From Pseudonocardia sp. C8 (GTDB lineage: Bacteria > Actinomycetota > Actinomycetes > Mycobacteriales > Pseudonocardiaceae): a stretch of DNA of 64,000 nucleotides. Below are positions 50,912 through 60,735 of this stretch, piece after piece. Location of the stretch: positions 4,365,501 to 4,429,500 of the forward strand of contig NZ_JACMTR010000002.1 in assembly GCF_014267175.1 (NCBI RefSeq), given 5' to 3'. The notes below the pieces were generated by a model that saw nothing but the letters and a program-made list of their open reading frames with translations, was not told where the DNA came from and did not search any database. A program made the translations under genes and the position numbers. Position 1 is the stretch's first letter; the number at the start of each line of letters is the position of its first letter.

Positions 50912-52060
50912 CTCGTCGGGGTCGGCGAACGCCTTCCCGAGCTCGCGGGACAGGGACAGTGCCCGGCGCGCCCACGCCGGGGTCGCCCCGGCCAGCCCGC
51001 ACGCCGGTGTCGGGACGGCGAGCCGCGCGAGCCGCTCCCGGGCGAAGCCCAGGCGGTCGGCGAGGTCGTAGCCGGCCCGGGCGAGGTCACCGATCGCGGG
51101 CTCGCGGTCGGGCGCCGTGCCGGGCACCAGCCCGAGCAGCAGCGGGATGCCCTCGTCCCAGGTCTCGCCGACGGCGTCGAGCGCGCGGGGCTCGGCGGTC
51201 GCCCCCGTGAACGCGGGCCGGGTCGCGTCGATCCCGACGGCCGCGGCGCCGGTGCCGGCGAGCAGCCGGATCGGCGGCCGGTCCGCGCAGCAGTGCACGA
51301 CGACCGGCGCGTCGATGTCCGCGATCAGGTCCCGCAGCAGGTCCTGGGCGTCCGGTGCGCGGACCGCGCGCACGGTCCCGTAGCCGGACGCGGTGGGCAG
51401 CGACCCGGCGATCACCGCGGGCAGGCCGGGTTCGTCGAGCTGGACGACGACCCTCGCCCCGGTCCGCTCGGCGATCTCCGCGACGTGGGACCGCAGCCCC
51501 TCACCGAGGCTGGCCGCGAACTCGCGGACGGCGCCGCGATCGGTGAGCACGCGGTGCCCGGAGGCCAGCTCGACCGACGCCGCGAGCGTCCACGGACCGG
51601 CGACCTGGATCTTGACCTGGCGGGGGTGGATCCGGTCGCACGCGTCGTCGAACGCGTCGACGTCGCCGGCCAGCAGGTCGCGGGCCCGGCGCAGGTCACG
51701 CCCGGGCCGCGCGGTGACCCGCCAGCCGGTCGGGACGACCTCGACGGCGAGGTCGACCAGCAGGCCCGCGGTGCGGCCGATCATGTCCGCGCCGACGCCG
51801 CGGGCGGGCAGCTCGGGCAGCGCCGGGAACTCCGGGGTCTCCCCGGTGACCAACGCCGACGACTCGCGCGGGTCGGTCCCGGGCAGCGAACCGACACCGG
51901 TGGCGACGCCCTCGGGCCACCGCTCGCGCGGGGCGGGCGGCTCCTCCGGCTCGTCGTGGGAGACCTCGATGCGGGGCTCGGGCGGCCGGGTCTCGCCGGG
52001 GCGGACGTCGCCCAGGCCTGCGGCGGCGAGCGCGGCGGCCAGCGGGTCTTCGGAACTCAC
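50897..52060 (-). CDS. MetE-like (cobalamin-independent methionine synthase fold) protein
   Basis: A 387-aa protein matching only the C-terminal catalytic half of MetE. Features are GSLPGTDPRES, KIQVAGPWTLAASVEL, VVVQLDEPGLPAV and zinc ligands in VVVHCCAD (His and Cys) and PTPACGLAG (Cys). It lacks the N-terminal barrel of MetE. The homologue next to ligA in mycobacteria (Rv3015c) is uncharacterised. It may transfer methyl groups from an unusual donor; this is inference. GTG start. Confidence 0.75.
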   Translation of the reverse strand: MSSEDPLAAALAAAGLGDVRPGETRPPEPRIEVSHDEPEEPPAPRERWPEGVATGVGSLPGTDPRESSALVTGETPEFPALPELPARGVGADMIGRTAGLLVDLAVEVVPTGWRVTARPGRDLRRARDLLAGDVDAFDDACDRIHPRQVKIQVAGPWTLAASVELASGHRVLTDRGAVREFAASLGEGLRSHVAEIAERTGARVVVQLDEPGLPAVIAGSLPTASGYGTVRAVRAPDAQDLLRDLIADIDAPVVVHCCADRPPIRLLAGTGAAAVGIDATRPAFTGATAEPRALDAVGETWDEGIPLLLGLVPGTAPDREPAIGDLARAGYDLADRLGFARERLARLAVPTPACGLAGATPAWARRALSLSRELGKAFADPDEASGS

Positions 52061-52114
52061 GTGCCCAGTCTGCCCCGCAGCCGGCACGATCCGTGCCCGG
52101 GGAGCGGGAGCGGG

Positions 52115-53197
52115 TCAGGCGGTCGCGGCGATCGTGGCGCTGCCCAGGACGACGTCGCCGCCCGGGTCCGGCCGGTAGAACGCGACCGCCTGGCCGGGCG
52201 CGACACCGCGCAGCGGCTCGCCGAGGGCGACGCTCACCCCGTCCCCCGCCGGCGTGACCTCGGCCGGTGCGGTCCCGCCGTGCGCCCGCACCTGGACGAC
52301 GCAGCCGAACGGGCCGTCCGGCGCGGCCCCGGAGGTCCACACCGGTCCCCGGGCGGTGATCGAGGTGACGTCGAGCGCCGAGTCCGGGCCGACCCGCACG
52401 GTGCCGCTGACCGGCTCGATCCCCAGCACGTAGCGGGGCCGGCCGTCGGCGGCGGGCCGGTCGACCCCGAGCCCCTTGCGCTGGCCGACGGTGAACCCGT
52501 GCACGCCGTCGTGGGTGCCGAGGACCTCGCCGGTGGCGTCGTCCACCAGCGACCCGGGCGTGCTGCCCAGCCGGTCCCGCAGGAAGCCCTGGGTGTCCCC
52601 GGTCGGGATGAAGCAGATGTCGTGGCTGTCCGGCTTGCGCGCGACCCGCAGCCCGAGCCGCTCGGCCTCGGCGCGGATCTCCGGCTTCCTGGTGTCGCCG
52701 ACCGGGAACATCGCGTGCCGCAGCTGGTCGGCGCGCAGCACGGCGAGGACGTAGGACTGGTCCTTGCCGTCGTCGGCCGACCGGCGCAGCTCCGGGACCG
52801 ACGGGTCGAGCCGGGCGTAGTGGCCGGTGCAGACCGCGTCGAAGCCCAGCGCGAGCGCCCGGTCCAGCACCGCCGCGAACTTGATCTTCTCGTTGCAGCG
52901 CAGGCAGGGGTTCGGGGTCTCACCGGCGGCGTAGGCGGCGACGAAGTCGTCCACCACGTCCCGGGCGAACTCCTCGGAGAGGTCCCAGACGTAGTACGGG
53001 ATACCGAGCACGTCGGCGGCGCGGGCCGCGTCCGCCGCGTCCTCCCGGGAGCAGCAGCCGCGGGAACCCGACCGCATCGCGTCCCGGGTGCGGGACAGCG
53101 CCAGGTGCACCCCGACGACGTCGTGCCCGGCGGCGACCGCCCGCGCGGCCGCGACCGCGGAGTCGACGCCACCGCTCATCGCAGCGAGGACGCGCAC
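52115..53197 (-). CDS. mnmA: tRNA-specific 2-thiouridylase
   Basis: MnmA places sulfur at position 2 of the wobble uridine in tRNA-Glu, -Gln and -Lys, using ATP. The 360-aa protein has [17 protein letters not shown] (PP-loop, SGGVDS at 8-13), catalytic Cys in [12 protein letters not shown] and [11 protein letters not shown], and GYxxGxRKG-type [13 protein letters not shown]. It lies directly downstream of iscS, its sulfur source. Confidence 0.96.
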   Translation of the reverse strand: MRVLAAMSGGVDSAVAAARAVAAGHDVVGVHLALSRTRDAMRSGSRGCCSREDAADAARAADVLGIPYYVWDLSEEFARDVVDDFVAAYAAGETPNPCLRCNEKIKFAAVLDRALALGFDAVCTGHYARLDPSVPELRRSADDGKDQSYVLAVLRADQLRHAMFPVGDTRKPEIRAEAERLGLRVARKPDSHDICFIPTGDTQGFLRDRLGSTPGSLVDDATGEVLGTHDGVHGFTVGQRKGLGVDRPAADGRPRYVLGIEPVSGTVRVGPDSALDVTSITARGPVWTSGAAPDGPFGCVVQVRAHGGTAPAEVTPAGDGVSVALGEPLRGVAPGQAVAFYRPDPGGDVVLGSATIAATA

Positions 53198-53200
53198 GGC

Positions 53201-54406
53201 TCAGCCCGTCACCGTGGCGGGCGTCCGGCCGGCGCGGCGGGCGCGCTCGACCACGGAGGCGATCGCGCCGGCCAGCGCGGCCACGTCGTCCCGGCTGCTG
53301 GTGTGCCCGAGCGTGAACCGCAGCGAGCCGCGGGCGGTGGCCTCGTCGGCGCCCATCGCGAGCAGCACGTGGCTCGGCTGCGAGACCCCCGCGGTGCACG
53401 CGGAGCCGGTCGAGCAGTCGATGCCGTGCGCGTCGAGCAGCATCAGCAGGCTGTCGCCCTCGCAGCCGGGGAACGACAGGTGGGCGTTGCCCGGGAGCCG
53501 GCCAGGGCCGCCGTCGATCCGGGAGTCGAGCGCGTCGCCGTTGAGGACGGCGGTGGGCACCTCGGCCAGGACGGCGCCGACGAGCTCGTCGCGCAGCGCC
53601 GCCAGCTCGGCGCGGCGCCGCGGCGCGGCGGCGACCGACTCGGTGACCGCCGTTGCCAGCCCCACCAGCGACGGGACGTCGAGCGTCCCGGAGCGGACGT
53701 CGCGTTCCTGGCCGCCGCCGTGCAGCAGCGGGGTGCAGGCGACGTCCCGGCCGAGCAGCAGCGCACCGGCGCCGTACGGGCCGCCGAGCTTGTGGCCGGT
53801 GAGGGTGAGCGCGTCGGCCCCGGAGGCACCGAAGTCGACGTCGAGGATCCCGACCGCCTGGACCGCGTCGGTGTGGAACGGCACCCCGAACTCGTGCGCC
53901 ACCTCGGCGAGCTCCCGCACCGGGTTCACCGTGCCGACCTCGTTGTTGGCCCACATCACCGAGACCAGCGCGGTGCCGTCCGGGTCCTCGGCGAGCGCGG
54001 CCCGCAGCGTCTCGGGCCGGACCCGCCCGAACTCGTCGACCTCCAGCAGCCGCAGCCGGGCGCCCTCGTGCGCGACCAGCCACTCGGCGGCGTCGATCAC
54101 GGCGTGGTGCTCGACCGCGGACACCAGCACCCGGCTGCGGCGCGGGTCGACGGTGCGCCGCGCCCAGAACAGGCCCTTGACCGCGAGGTTGTCGCTCTCG
54201 GTTCCGCCCGTGGTGAACACGACCTCGGACGGGCGCGCACCGGTCACCTCGGCGATCCGCTCGCGCCCCTCCTCGACCTCGCGCCGGGCCCGGCGGCCCG
54301 ACGAGTGCAGCGACGACGCGTTGCCGGTGCGGCCGAGCGCCTCGCTCATGGCGGCGACGGCGGCGGGCAGCATCGGAGTGGTCGCCGCGTGGTCCAGGTA
54401 CGTCAT
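53201..54406 (-). CDS. iscS: Cysteine desulfurase
   Basis: A PLP enzyme that mobilises sulfur from cysteine. The 401-aa protein has [81 protein letters not shown] (ring-binding Asp), [16 protein letters not shown] (Schiff-base Lys) and STGSACTAG (active Cys). Three bases separate it from mnmA, supporting joint tRNA thiolation. No iscU/suf genes nearby. Confidence 0.94.
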   Translation of the reverse strand: MTYLDHAATTPMLPAAVAAMSEALGRTGNASSLHSSGRRARREVEEGRERIAEVTGARPSEVVFTTGGTESDNLAVKGLFWARRTVDPRRSRVLVSAVEHHAVIDAAEWLVAHEGARLRLLEVDEFGRVRPETLRAALAEDPDGTALVSVMWANNEVGTVNPVRELAEVAHEFGVPFHTDAVQAVGILDVDFGASGADALTLTGHKLGGPYGAGALLLGRDVACTPLLHGGGQERDVRSGTLDVPSLVGLATAVTESVAAAPRRRAELAALRDELVGAVLAEVPTAVLNGDALDSRIDGGPGRLPGNAHLSFPGCEGDSLLMLLDAHGIDCSTGSACTAGVSQPSHVLLAMGADEATARGSLRFTLGHTSSRDDVAALAGAIASVVERARRAGRTPATVTG

Positions 54407-54446
54407 CGACGACCAGGGTAATCCCCGCGCCCGGCGACCGGTCCGC

Positions 54447-55484
54447 TCACCCGGTACCACCACCGGCCCCGCCGTGCCGGACCCGGTCCCGGGCGCGCGC
54501 CGCCAGCGCCCGCCGGTCCCCGGCCCCGGGCTCGATCAGCGCGCCGACGGTGACCTCGCAGACCAGCCCGGGCAGCCGCAGCACCCGCCCGACGGTGTCG
54601 CCCAGCGTCTGCTCGCCGACGAACGCGGCGGCCGTCGTCGGACGGCCGTCCCGGGTGGTCAGCGCGACCGTCACCGGGCGGACCGGGGCCCCGGCGTCGA
54701 TGGCGGCCTGGAACGGGGCCCGCCGGTAGTCGCCGCCTGCGGCGCCGCACCAGGTCGTCGCCTCCGGGAAGACACCGACGAGTACCCCGGACCGCAGCGC
54801 GTCCGCGGTCGCGGCGACGGTGCCCGGCAGCCCCGACAGGCCCTCCCGGTGCACGAACAGCGTCCCGGTCCGGGCCGCGAGCGGGCCGATCAGCGGCCAG
54901 TCCCGCACCTCCTGCTTGGCCAGCATGGTGAGCGGGCCGAGCGCGCCGAGGGCCGGGACGTCGATCCAGGACGTGTGGTCGGCGACGACGAGCGCGCCCC
55001 GCCCGTCGGCCGGGGCCAGCGGCCCGCCCCGGACGACCAGCCGTACCCCGGCCGCGGCGAGCACCCCGCGGTGCAGGGCCCGCAGCACGGGGCCGAGCAC
55101 CCGGCCGCCGAGCAGCGCGGCGAGCGGGACCAGCACGGTGGCGGCGGCGAGCACCGCCAGCAGGGCCACGGTGCGCCGGGCGAGCCGCCACCGGCCGGTC
55201 CGTGCCCGCGCCGGGAGGCACTCGCCGGGGGTGCACGGCGACCAGATCGCCCACGGCCCGCCCGGGCGTTCGGTCGCGGGCAGGGTGGCCGGGTGGGTGG
55301 GGTGCTCGATCCCCGCAGGGGTGCGGCCGGTGGGCCCGGCCGGGCGGGCCGGAGCGACCGGTGATGCGGGTTCCGGCGACGGGCCGCGAGCCGGCGCCGG
55401 GGGGTGGTGCGTGGTGGTGAGCAGGGCAGAGCGGGCCGGCTCGGGGGCGGTGCGATCCGCTCCCGGCCCGGCCGTGAGCGTCAT
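54447..55484 (-). CDS. Lysophospholipid / lyso-ornithine lipid acyltransferase
   Basis: A 345-aa PlsC-family protein. The N-terminal 100 residues are Pro/Ala-rich; a helix pair ([22 protein letters not shown]) precedes [14 protein letters not shown] (HX4D) and [10 protein letters not shown] (substrate motif). It overlaps the preceding GNAT gene by ATGA. A GNAT-PlsC pair like this is the OlsB-OlsA arrangement, and OlsA adds the second acyl chain to lyso-ornithine lipid. The assignment rests on gene pairing. Confidence 0.75.
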   Translation of the reverse strand: MTLTAGPGADRTAPEPARSALLTTTHHPPAPARGPSPEPASPVAPARPAGPTGRTPAGIEHPTHPATLPATERPGGPWAIWSPCTPGECLPARARTGRWRLARRTVALLAVLAAATVLVPLAALLGGRVLGPVLRALHRGVLAAAGVRLVVRGGPLAPADGRGALVVADHTSWIDVPALGALGPLTMLAKQEVRDWPLIGPLAARTGTLFVHREGLSGLPGTVAATADALRSGVLVGVFPEATTWCGAAGGDYRRAPFQAAIDAGAPVRPVTVALTTRDGRPTTAAAFVGEQTLGDTVGRVLRLPGLVCEVTVGALIEPGAGDRRALAARARDRVRHGGAGGGTG

Positions 55485-56257
55485 GCGGGCACCCCCGGGC
55501 CGGCGGCTTCGCCGAGGAAGAACCGCAGGTAGCGCTGGTCGATGTGGTCCATGCCGAGCAGGATCGGGAAGTCGGCGACCCCGAAGTCCGGGTCGTGCGC
55601 GGGCGGGCCGCACACCCAGGTCCCGAGCCGGAGGTAGCCGCGCAGCAGCGGCGGGACGGTGGTCGTGCGGTGCGGCGGCGCGCCCGCCGGGTCCCACGGC
55701 CGGTGCGGCGTCGTCCGGTACTCCTCGGGCGCCAGGTGCTTCGCCCGCACCTTCTCCCAGACGCCCGCGGCCCGCATGCCGCCGTCGGCGAGCGGGACGC
55801 TGGCGCAGCCGATCAGCCAGCGGTGCCCGGTGAGCAGCATGTAGCGCGCGATCCCGGCCCACACGAGGCCGACGACGGCGCCGGCCCGGTGGTCGGGGTG
55901 CACGCAGGAGCGCCCGGTCTCCACCATGGAGGCGCGCAGCGGGTCGAGCCGGGACAGGTCGAACTCGCCGTCGGCGTAGAGCCCGCCGGCCGCGTGGGCG
56001 CGCTGCGGCGGGAGCATCCGGTAGGTGCCGACGATCTCGCCGGTGGCGTCCTCGCGGACGACGAGGTGGTCGCAGAACCCGTCGAAGCGGTCGGTGTCCC
56101 GCCCGGGTTCGGCGACGTCCAGGCGGGCACCGAGTTCCTCGGCGAACACCCGGTACCGCAGCGCCTGCGCCGCGGCGACGTCGTCGGCGTCGGTCGTGAG
56201 CAGCAGGGAGTACCGCCGGGCCGCGGTCTCCGGGGTCGAGACGATCACCTGGTTCAC
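55481..56257 (-). CDS. GNAT N-acyltransferase (OlsB-like)
   Basis: About 258 aa. The conserved N-acyltransferase pattern is seen in AAQALRYRVFAEELGARLDV, FDGFCDHLVVREDATGEIVGTYRML and ASMVETGRSCVHPDHRAGAVVGLVWAGIARYMLLTGHRWLIGCASV. This is the hemolysin-like/OlsB family that N-acylates ornithine or similar amino acids from acyl-ACP. Start is uncertain: GTG at 56257 fits the alignable part, ATG at 56326 would add 23 residues; neither has a clear ribosome site. Confidence 0.75.
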   Translation of the reverse strand: MNQVIVSTPETAARRYSLLLTTDADDVAAAQALRYRVFAEELGARLDVAEPGRDTDRFDGFCDHLVVREDATGEIVGTYRMLPPQRAHAAGGLYADGEFDLSRLDPLRASMVETGRSCVHPDHRAGAVVGLVWAGIARYMLLTGHRWLIGCASVPLADGGMRAAGVWEKVRAKHLAPEEYRTTPHRPWDPAGAPPHRTTTVPPLLRGYLRLGTWVCGPPAHDPDFGVADFPILLGMDHIDQRYLRFFLGEAAGPGVPA

Positions 56258-56385
56258 GCCGGTGTTGGTACCGGTCCCCCGCGACGCCCGGACGGTTCCG
56301 CGACGACACGGTGATGGCGTCCGCATGAACGCCGTCCGACGCGTGTCGTCGCAGGTAGCGCCAGGTGAACGGGCCCGTCATACGC

Positions 56386-56422
56386 GGCGACGCCCGGGTG
56401 CACGCGGCACCCGGGCGTCGCC
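56386..56422 (-). terminator. 16-bp perfect terminator hairpin downstream of etfA
   Basis: GGCGACGCCCGGGTGC pairs exactly with GCACCCGGGCGTCGCC around a 5-nt loop, 20 nt after the etfA stop on the minus strand. Confidence 0.8.
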
Positions 56423-56441
56423 GGAAGGGGCTCGGAGTGGG

Positions 56442-57389
56442 TCAGCCCTTGCGCTTGGTGACCTCGTCCTGCAGCTGCGGTGCGACCTTGAACAGGTCGC
56501 CCACGACGCCGAAGTCGGCGATCTCGAAGATCGGCGCCTCCTCGTCCTTGTTCACCGCGACGATCGTCTTCGAGGTCTGCATCCCGGCCCGGTGCTGGAT
56601 CGCACCGGAGATCCCGAGCGCGATGTAGAGCTGCGGCGACACCGACTTGCCGGTCTGGCCGACCTGGAACTGGGGCGGGTAGTAGCCCGAGTCCACCGCC
56701 GCCCGGGACGCACCCACCGCGGCACCCAGCGAGTCCGCCAGGGCCTCCACCACCGAGAAGTCCTCGGCCGAGCCGACACCCCGCCCACCGGAGACGATCA
56801 CCGTCGCCTCGGTCAGCTCCGGGCGCGACCCGCCCTGGATCGGCTCCCGGCCGGTCACGGTCGCCTGCCGCCCGGACGGCGCCGGCACCTCGACCGACTC
56901 GCGCGCCCCGGCACCGGTGGACTCCTCCACGTCGACCGCACCCGGCCGCACGGTGATCACCGGGTGCGCGGTGTTGGCCTTCGCCTCCGCGGTGTACGCG
57001 CCACCGAAGATCGAGTGCTGCACACCCTCGGCGGTCACCCCGACCACGTCGGAGAGCAGCCCCGAGTTCGTGCGCACCGCCAGCCGCCCGGCGACCTCCT
57101 TGCCGTTCGCCGACGCGGTGATCAGCACCCCGGCCGGATCCACCGACCCGACCAGGGACTCCAGCACCCCCACCTCGGGTGCGAGGAAGTCGGTGGAGTC
57201 GGTCTCGGCGACGTAGATCTTCTCCGCGCCGTGCGCGGCCAGCCCGTCGGCCAGCTTGTCGGCCACCCCGGCCGCGCCCACGACCACCGCGGACGGCGAT
57301 CCGAGGGCCTTCGCGGCGGTCAGCAGCTCGTAGGTGGTCTTCTTGACATCCCCGTCGACGTGGTCGACGAGAACCAGAACCTCAGCCAT
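56442..57389 (-). CDS. etfA: Electron transfer flavoprotein alpha subunit
   Basis: The FAD-binding subunit, 315 aa, that takes electrons from acyl-CoA dehydrogenases. The N-terminal domain ([26 protein letters not shown]) is followed by the FAD domain with [88 protein letters not shown]. Codon use is heavily C-ending, suggesting strong expression. 42 bp after etfB. Mtb fixB (Rv3028c) holds the same place. Confidence 0.97.
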   Translation of the reverse strand: MAEVLVLVDHVDGDVKKTTYELLTAAKALGSPSAVVVGAAGVADKLADGLAAHGAEKIYVAETDSTDFLAPEVGVLESLVGSVDPAGVLITASANGKEVAGRLAVRTNSGLLSDVVGVTAEGVQHSIFGGAYTAEAKANTAHPVITVRPGAVDVEESTGAGARESVEVPAPSGRQATVTGREPIQGGSRPELTEATVIVSGGRGVGSAEDFSVVEALADSLGAAVGASRAAVDSGYYPPQFQVGQTGKSVSPQLYIALGISGAIQHRAGMQTSKTIVAVNKDEEAPIFEIADFGVVGDLFKVAPQLQDEVTKRKG

Positions 57390-57431
57390 GACTCTCTATC
57401 TCCAAACCAAGCAGGTACAGGGGGACGGGGC

Positions 57432-58217
57432 TCAGATCAGCTTCTGGCCGACCAGGTACTCGGCGATCTTCGCGCCGCCGTCGCCCTCGTCGGTGACCTT
57501 CTCACCGGCCTGCTTCGGCGGCTTCGGCGCCGAGCTGGTCACCGTGACCAGCGCGTTCGCCAGCCCGACCTGCGACGACTCGATCCCGGCACCGGCCAGG
57601 TCCAGCTTCTCGACGGGCTTCTTCTTCGCCGCCATGATCCCCTTGAAGCTGGGGTAGCGCGGCTCGGTCGACTTCTCGCCCACCGACACCACCGCCGGCA
57701 GCTCCGCCGACAGCCGGGTCACGCCGTCGTCGGTCTCCCGCTTCACCGACACCGTCGACCCCTCGACCGACAGCTCGTTCGCCCACGTCAGCGCCGGCAC
57801 CCCGAGCAGGTCGGCGATCATCGCCGGCACCGCGGCCACCTGCCCGTCCGAGGCCGAGTTCCCGGCGATCACCAGGTCCCAGCCCTCGACCCGGCCGATC
57901 AACGCCGCCAGCGCCCGCGCGGTCTGCACCGCGTCCGAGCCGTGGATCGCCTCGTCCGACAGGTGCACCGCCGAGTCCGCGCCCATCGACAGCGCCTTGC
58001 GGATCGCGTCCGACGCGCCGTCCGGGCCCATGCAGACCACGACCACCTCGCCCTCGCCGGCGGCCTCCTTCAACTGCAGCGCCTGCTCCACGGCCCGCTC
58101 GTTGATCTCGTCGATGACCGCCTCGGTCCCCTCCCGGTCGAGGGTGTGGTCAGTCCCGGACAGCTTCCGCTCCGAGTAGGTGTCAGCCACCTGCTTCACC
58201 AGGGCCACGATCTTCAT
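57432..58217 (-). CDS. etfB: Electron transfer flavoprotein beta subunit
   Basis: The AMP-binding partner of EtfA, 261 aa. It has MKIVALVKQVADTY at the start, DEINERAVEQALQL, VVCMGPDGASDAIRKALSMGADSAVHL, VIAGNSASDGQVAAVPAMIADLLG and the ETF beta signature KRETDDGVTRLSAELPAVVSV. The ATG at 58217 is the family start. First gene of etfBA. Confidence 0.97.
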   Translation of the reverse strand: MKIVALVKQVADTYSERKLSGTDHTLDREGTEAVIDEINERAVEQALQLKEAAGEGEVVVVCMGPDGASDAIRKALSMGADSAVHLSDEAIHGSDAVQTARALAALIGRVEGWDLVIAGNSASDGQVAAVPAMIADLLGVPALTWANELSVEGSTVSVKRETDDGVTRLSAELPAVVSVGEKSTEPRYPSFKGIMAAKKKPVEKLDLAGAGIESSQVGLANALVTVTSSAPKPPKQAGEKVTDEGDGGAKIAEYLVGQKLI

Positions 58218-58608
58218 AGGACCTCTTCGACCTCCTGCCGCGGCGGCCTGCGCCCGTGCGCACACCGCGTCGTCCTCGTTCGCGGTGACCGGCCCCGGTC
58301 GCCCGGTTCCGGCCCCGCATCGCGTCACCGCGACGGTGCTGGGCCGCGCGCTCGTTGCGAGCGGAGGTGGGCCGCGGCGTCGCGCCCGTCGTGTAGCCGA
58401 TGACTCTGCCAGCGTCGTGCCCTAATGGCACGCCGTGCCACTGTGACGTTCATTGTTACCAGTGAGTAGCCTGCGGGCGAAATGCCCGCACCCGGTGACC
58501 GTACTCACGCGCGCCGCCGGTCACCGCGGGACGTGCGACGTCACACCCGGCCGGACGGCGCACCTTCGCTACCGTCGGGACCTCGCGCACCGGCAGGAAG
58601 GAACCGAC
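58218..58608. promoter_or_regulatory. Divergent control region between etfBA and the acyl-CoA dehydrogenase operon
   Basis: The 391-bp gap holds three symmetric elements within 65 bp. They are TGGCAC-GCC-GTGCCA (58426-58440), a partly symmetric GTTACCAGTGAGTAGC (58455-58470) and a TGCGGGC-GAAAT-GCCCGCA hairpin (58472-58490). The first two could be regulator sites; the region must contain promoters in both directions. No ORF with coding character was seen. Confidence 0.45.
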
Positions 58609-58899
58609 GTGCAGGTGACGGGGTTCGACGATCGCTCGGGGACCGGCTACGTGCTGAGCACGGGCACGCACGCGGACGAGGACGTGCCCGGCAGCCGGGT
58701 CGTGCACCACGACGGGGTGACGATCCGGGCCACCGAGGGCCTCGCCGCACTCCTCGAGGACGCGCTGGCCCACCGGCCGACCACCCAGCTCGCCTGGGGT
58801 GGACCGGAGGTGCCGCTGACGCTGGACGACGCCACCCTCCTGGCCTGGCTGCGCAACGACGTCGGCGGCGTGGTGACCGTCACGGGCGAGCCCGGCTGA
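58609..58899 (+). CDS. Small conserved-looking protein of unknown function, 96 aa
   Basis: Sequence VQVTGFDDRSGTGYVLSTGTHAD...TIRATEGLAALLEDALAHRPTTQLAW is soluble, acidic and without known motifs. GTG start after AGGAAGGA. Its stop overlaps the acyl-CoA dehydrogenase start (TGATG), so translation is coupled and a role with that enzyme is possible. I do not recognise a family. Confidence 0.6.
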   Translation: MQVTGFDDRSGTGYVLSTGTHADEDVPGSRVVHHDGVTIRATEGLAALLEDALAHRPTTQLAWGGPEVPLTLDDATLLAWLRNDVGGVVTVTGEPG

Positions 58900-60686
58900 T
58901 GGCCGCGTCCTCGCTGCTGCTGTCCCGCGCCGACCTGGACTTCCTGCTGCACGACTGGCTCGACGTCGGCTCGCTGACCGCCCGGACGCGCTTCGCCGAG
59001 CACTCCCGGGAGACCTTCGACGCCGTCCTCGACGTCTGCGCCGAGATCGCCGCCGAGCGGTTCCGCCCGCACAACAAGCGCAACGACACCGAGGAGCCCC
59101 GCTTCGTCGACGGCCGCGTGGAGCTGCACCCGGAGGTCCGCCCGGCCCTCGAGGCGCTGGCCTCGACCGGGCTGCTGGCGGCGACCGCGGACGAGTCCGC
59201 GGGCGGGCTGCAGCTGCCGCACGTCGTCCACTCGGCCTGCACCGCGTGGTTCGCGGCGGCCAACATCAGCACCTTCGCCTACGCGATGCTCACCACGGCG
59301 GGCGCCAACCTGCTGCTGGCCCACGGCTCCGACGAGCAGGTGGAGCGGTTCGTGCGGCCCATGCTGGCCGGCCGCTTCCACGGCACGATGTGCCTCTCCG
59401 AGACCCAGGCCGGCTCGTCGCTGGCCGACATCACGACGCGTGCCGAGCCCCGCGACGACGGCACCCACCGGCTGTTCGGGACCAAGATGTGGATCTCCGG
59501 CGGGGACCACGAGCTGGGCGAGAACATCGTCCACCTGGTGCTGGCCAAGATCCCCGGCGGGCCGGCGGGGGTGAAGGGGATCTCGCTGTTCGTGGTGCCG
59601 AAGTTCCTCGGCTCCGGGGAGCGCAACGACGTCGTCCTCGCCGGGCTCAACCACAAGATGGGCTACCGGGGCACCACCAACACCGTCCTGAACTTCGGGG
59701 AGGGCACGCACACCCCGGGCGGCGAGCCGGGCGCGGTGGGGTACCTGGTCGGCGAGCCGCACACCGGGCTCGCGCAGATGTTCCACATGATGAACGAGGC
59801 CCGGATCGGCGTCGGGGCCGGCGCGGCCGCGCTCGGCTACACCGGCTACCTCGCATCGCTCGACTACGCCCGGACCCGGCCGCAGGGCCGGCCCCTCGCC
59901 GGCAAGGACCCGCACGCACCGCAGGTGCCGATCGTCGAGCACCCGGACGTCCGGCGGATGCTGCTGGCCCAGAAGTCCTACGCCGAGGGCGCGCTGGCGC
60001 TGGTGCTGTTCTGCGGGCGGCTGCTCGACGAGCAGGAGACCGCGGAGGACCCGGCGGAGCGGGACCGGGCCGGGCTGCTGCTCGACGTCCTCACCCCGAT
60101 CGCGAAGAGCTGGCCGTCGCAGTGGTGCCTGCACGGCAACGACCTGGCGATCCAGGTGCTCGGCGGCTACGGCTACACCCGCGAGTACGACGTCGAGCAG
60201 CACTGGCGGGACAACCGGCTCAACCCGATCCACGAGGGCACGCACGGCATCCAGGCCGTCGACCTGCTGGGCCGCCGGACCGCGGTGCGCGGCGGCGCCG
60301 GGCTGGACGCCCTCGACGCCCTGCTCGCCGGGACGATCGCCCGGGCCCGCGCGCACGGCGGCGACCCGGCCGGGTACGCCGACGAGCTCGACGCCGCCCG
60401 CGCCCGGCTGGTCGAGGTCACCCGCGCGCTGCACGCCGAGCCCGACGTGACCGCCCGGCTCGCCAACGCCTCGATCCACCTGGAGGCGACCGGGCACGTC
60501 GTCGTCGCCTGGATCTGGCTGGAGCAGCTGCTCGCCGCCGGCGGCCGGGACGACGACCTGGGCCACGGCAAGCGGGCCGCCGCCCGCTACTTCTTCCGCT
60601 ACGAGCTGCCCCGGACCGGACCGCAGCTCGACCTGCTCGCCGCCCTCGACCGGACCACCGTGGACCTGGACCCGGCCTGGCTGTGA
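58899..60686 (+). CDS. Acyl-CoA dehydrogenase (long, about 600-aa class)
   Basis: The 595-aa FAD enzyme has an N-terminal helical domain, MCLSETQAGSSLADITTRAEP (substrate/FAD loop), KMWISGGDHEL, FFxV-type VLNFGEGTHT and FHMMNEARIGVGAGAAALGYTGY. The C-terminal ACAD domain has GGYGYTREYDVEQHWRDNRLNPIHEGTHGIQAVDLLGRR, where Glu of the IHEGT motif is the likely catalytic base. A roughly 150-aa C-terminal extension is typical of the FadE5/DmdC-like class. Electrons should pass to EtfBA, encoded divergently. Chain-length preference is unknown. Confidence 0.92.
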   Translation: MAASSLLLSRADLDFLLHDWLDVGSLTARTRFAEHSRETFDAVLDVCAEIAAERFRPHNKRNDTEEPRFVDGRVELHPEVRPALEALASTGLLAATADESAGGLQLPHVVHSACTAWFAAANISTFAYAMLTTAGANLLLAHGSDEQVERFVRPMLAGRFHGTMCLSETQAGSSLADITTRAEPRDDGTHRLFGTKMWISGGDHELGENIVHLVLAKIPGGPAGVKGISLFVVPKFLGSGERNDVVLAGLNHKMGYRGTTNTVLNFGEGTHTPGGEPGAVGYLVGEPHTGLAQMFHMMNEARIGVGAGAAALGYTGYLASLDYARTRPQGRPLAGKDPHAPQVPIVEHPDVRRMLLAQKSYAEGALALVLFCGRLLDEQETAEDPAERDRAGLLLDVLTPIAKSWPSQWCLHGNDLAIQVLGGYGYTREYDVEQHWRDNRLNPIHEGTHGIQAVDLLGRRTAVRGGAGLDALDALLAGTIARARAHGGDPAGYADELDAARARLVEVTRALHAEPDVTARLANASIHLEATGHVVVAWIWLEQLLAAGGRDDDLGHGKRAAARYFFRYELPRTGPQLDLLAALDRTTVDLDPAWL

Positions 60687-60735
60687 CCCGGGCCGGGTGG
60701 CCGGCGTCCCGGTGGCGCGTGATGGAGTCTCGACC

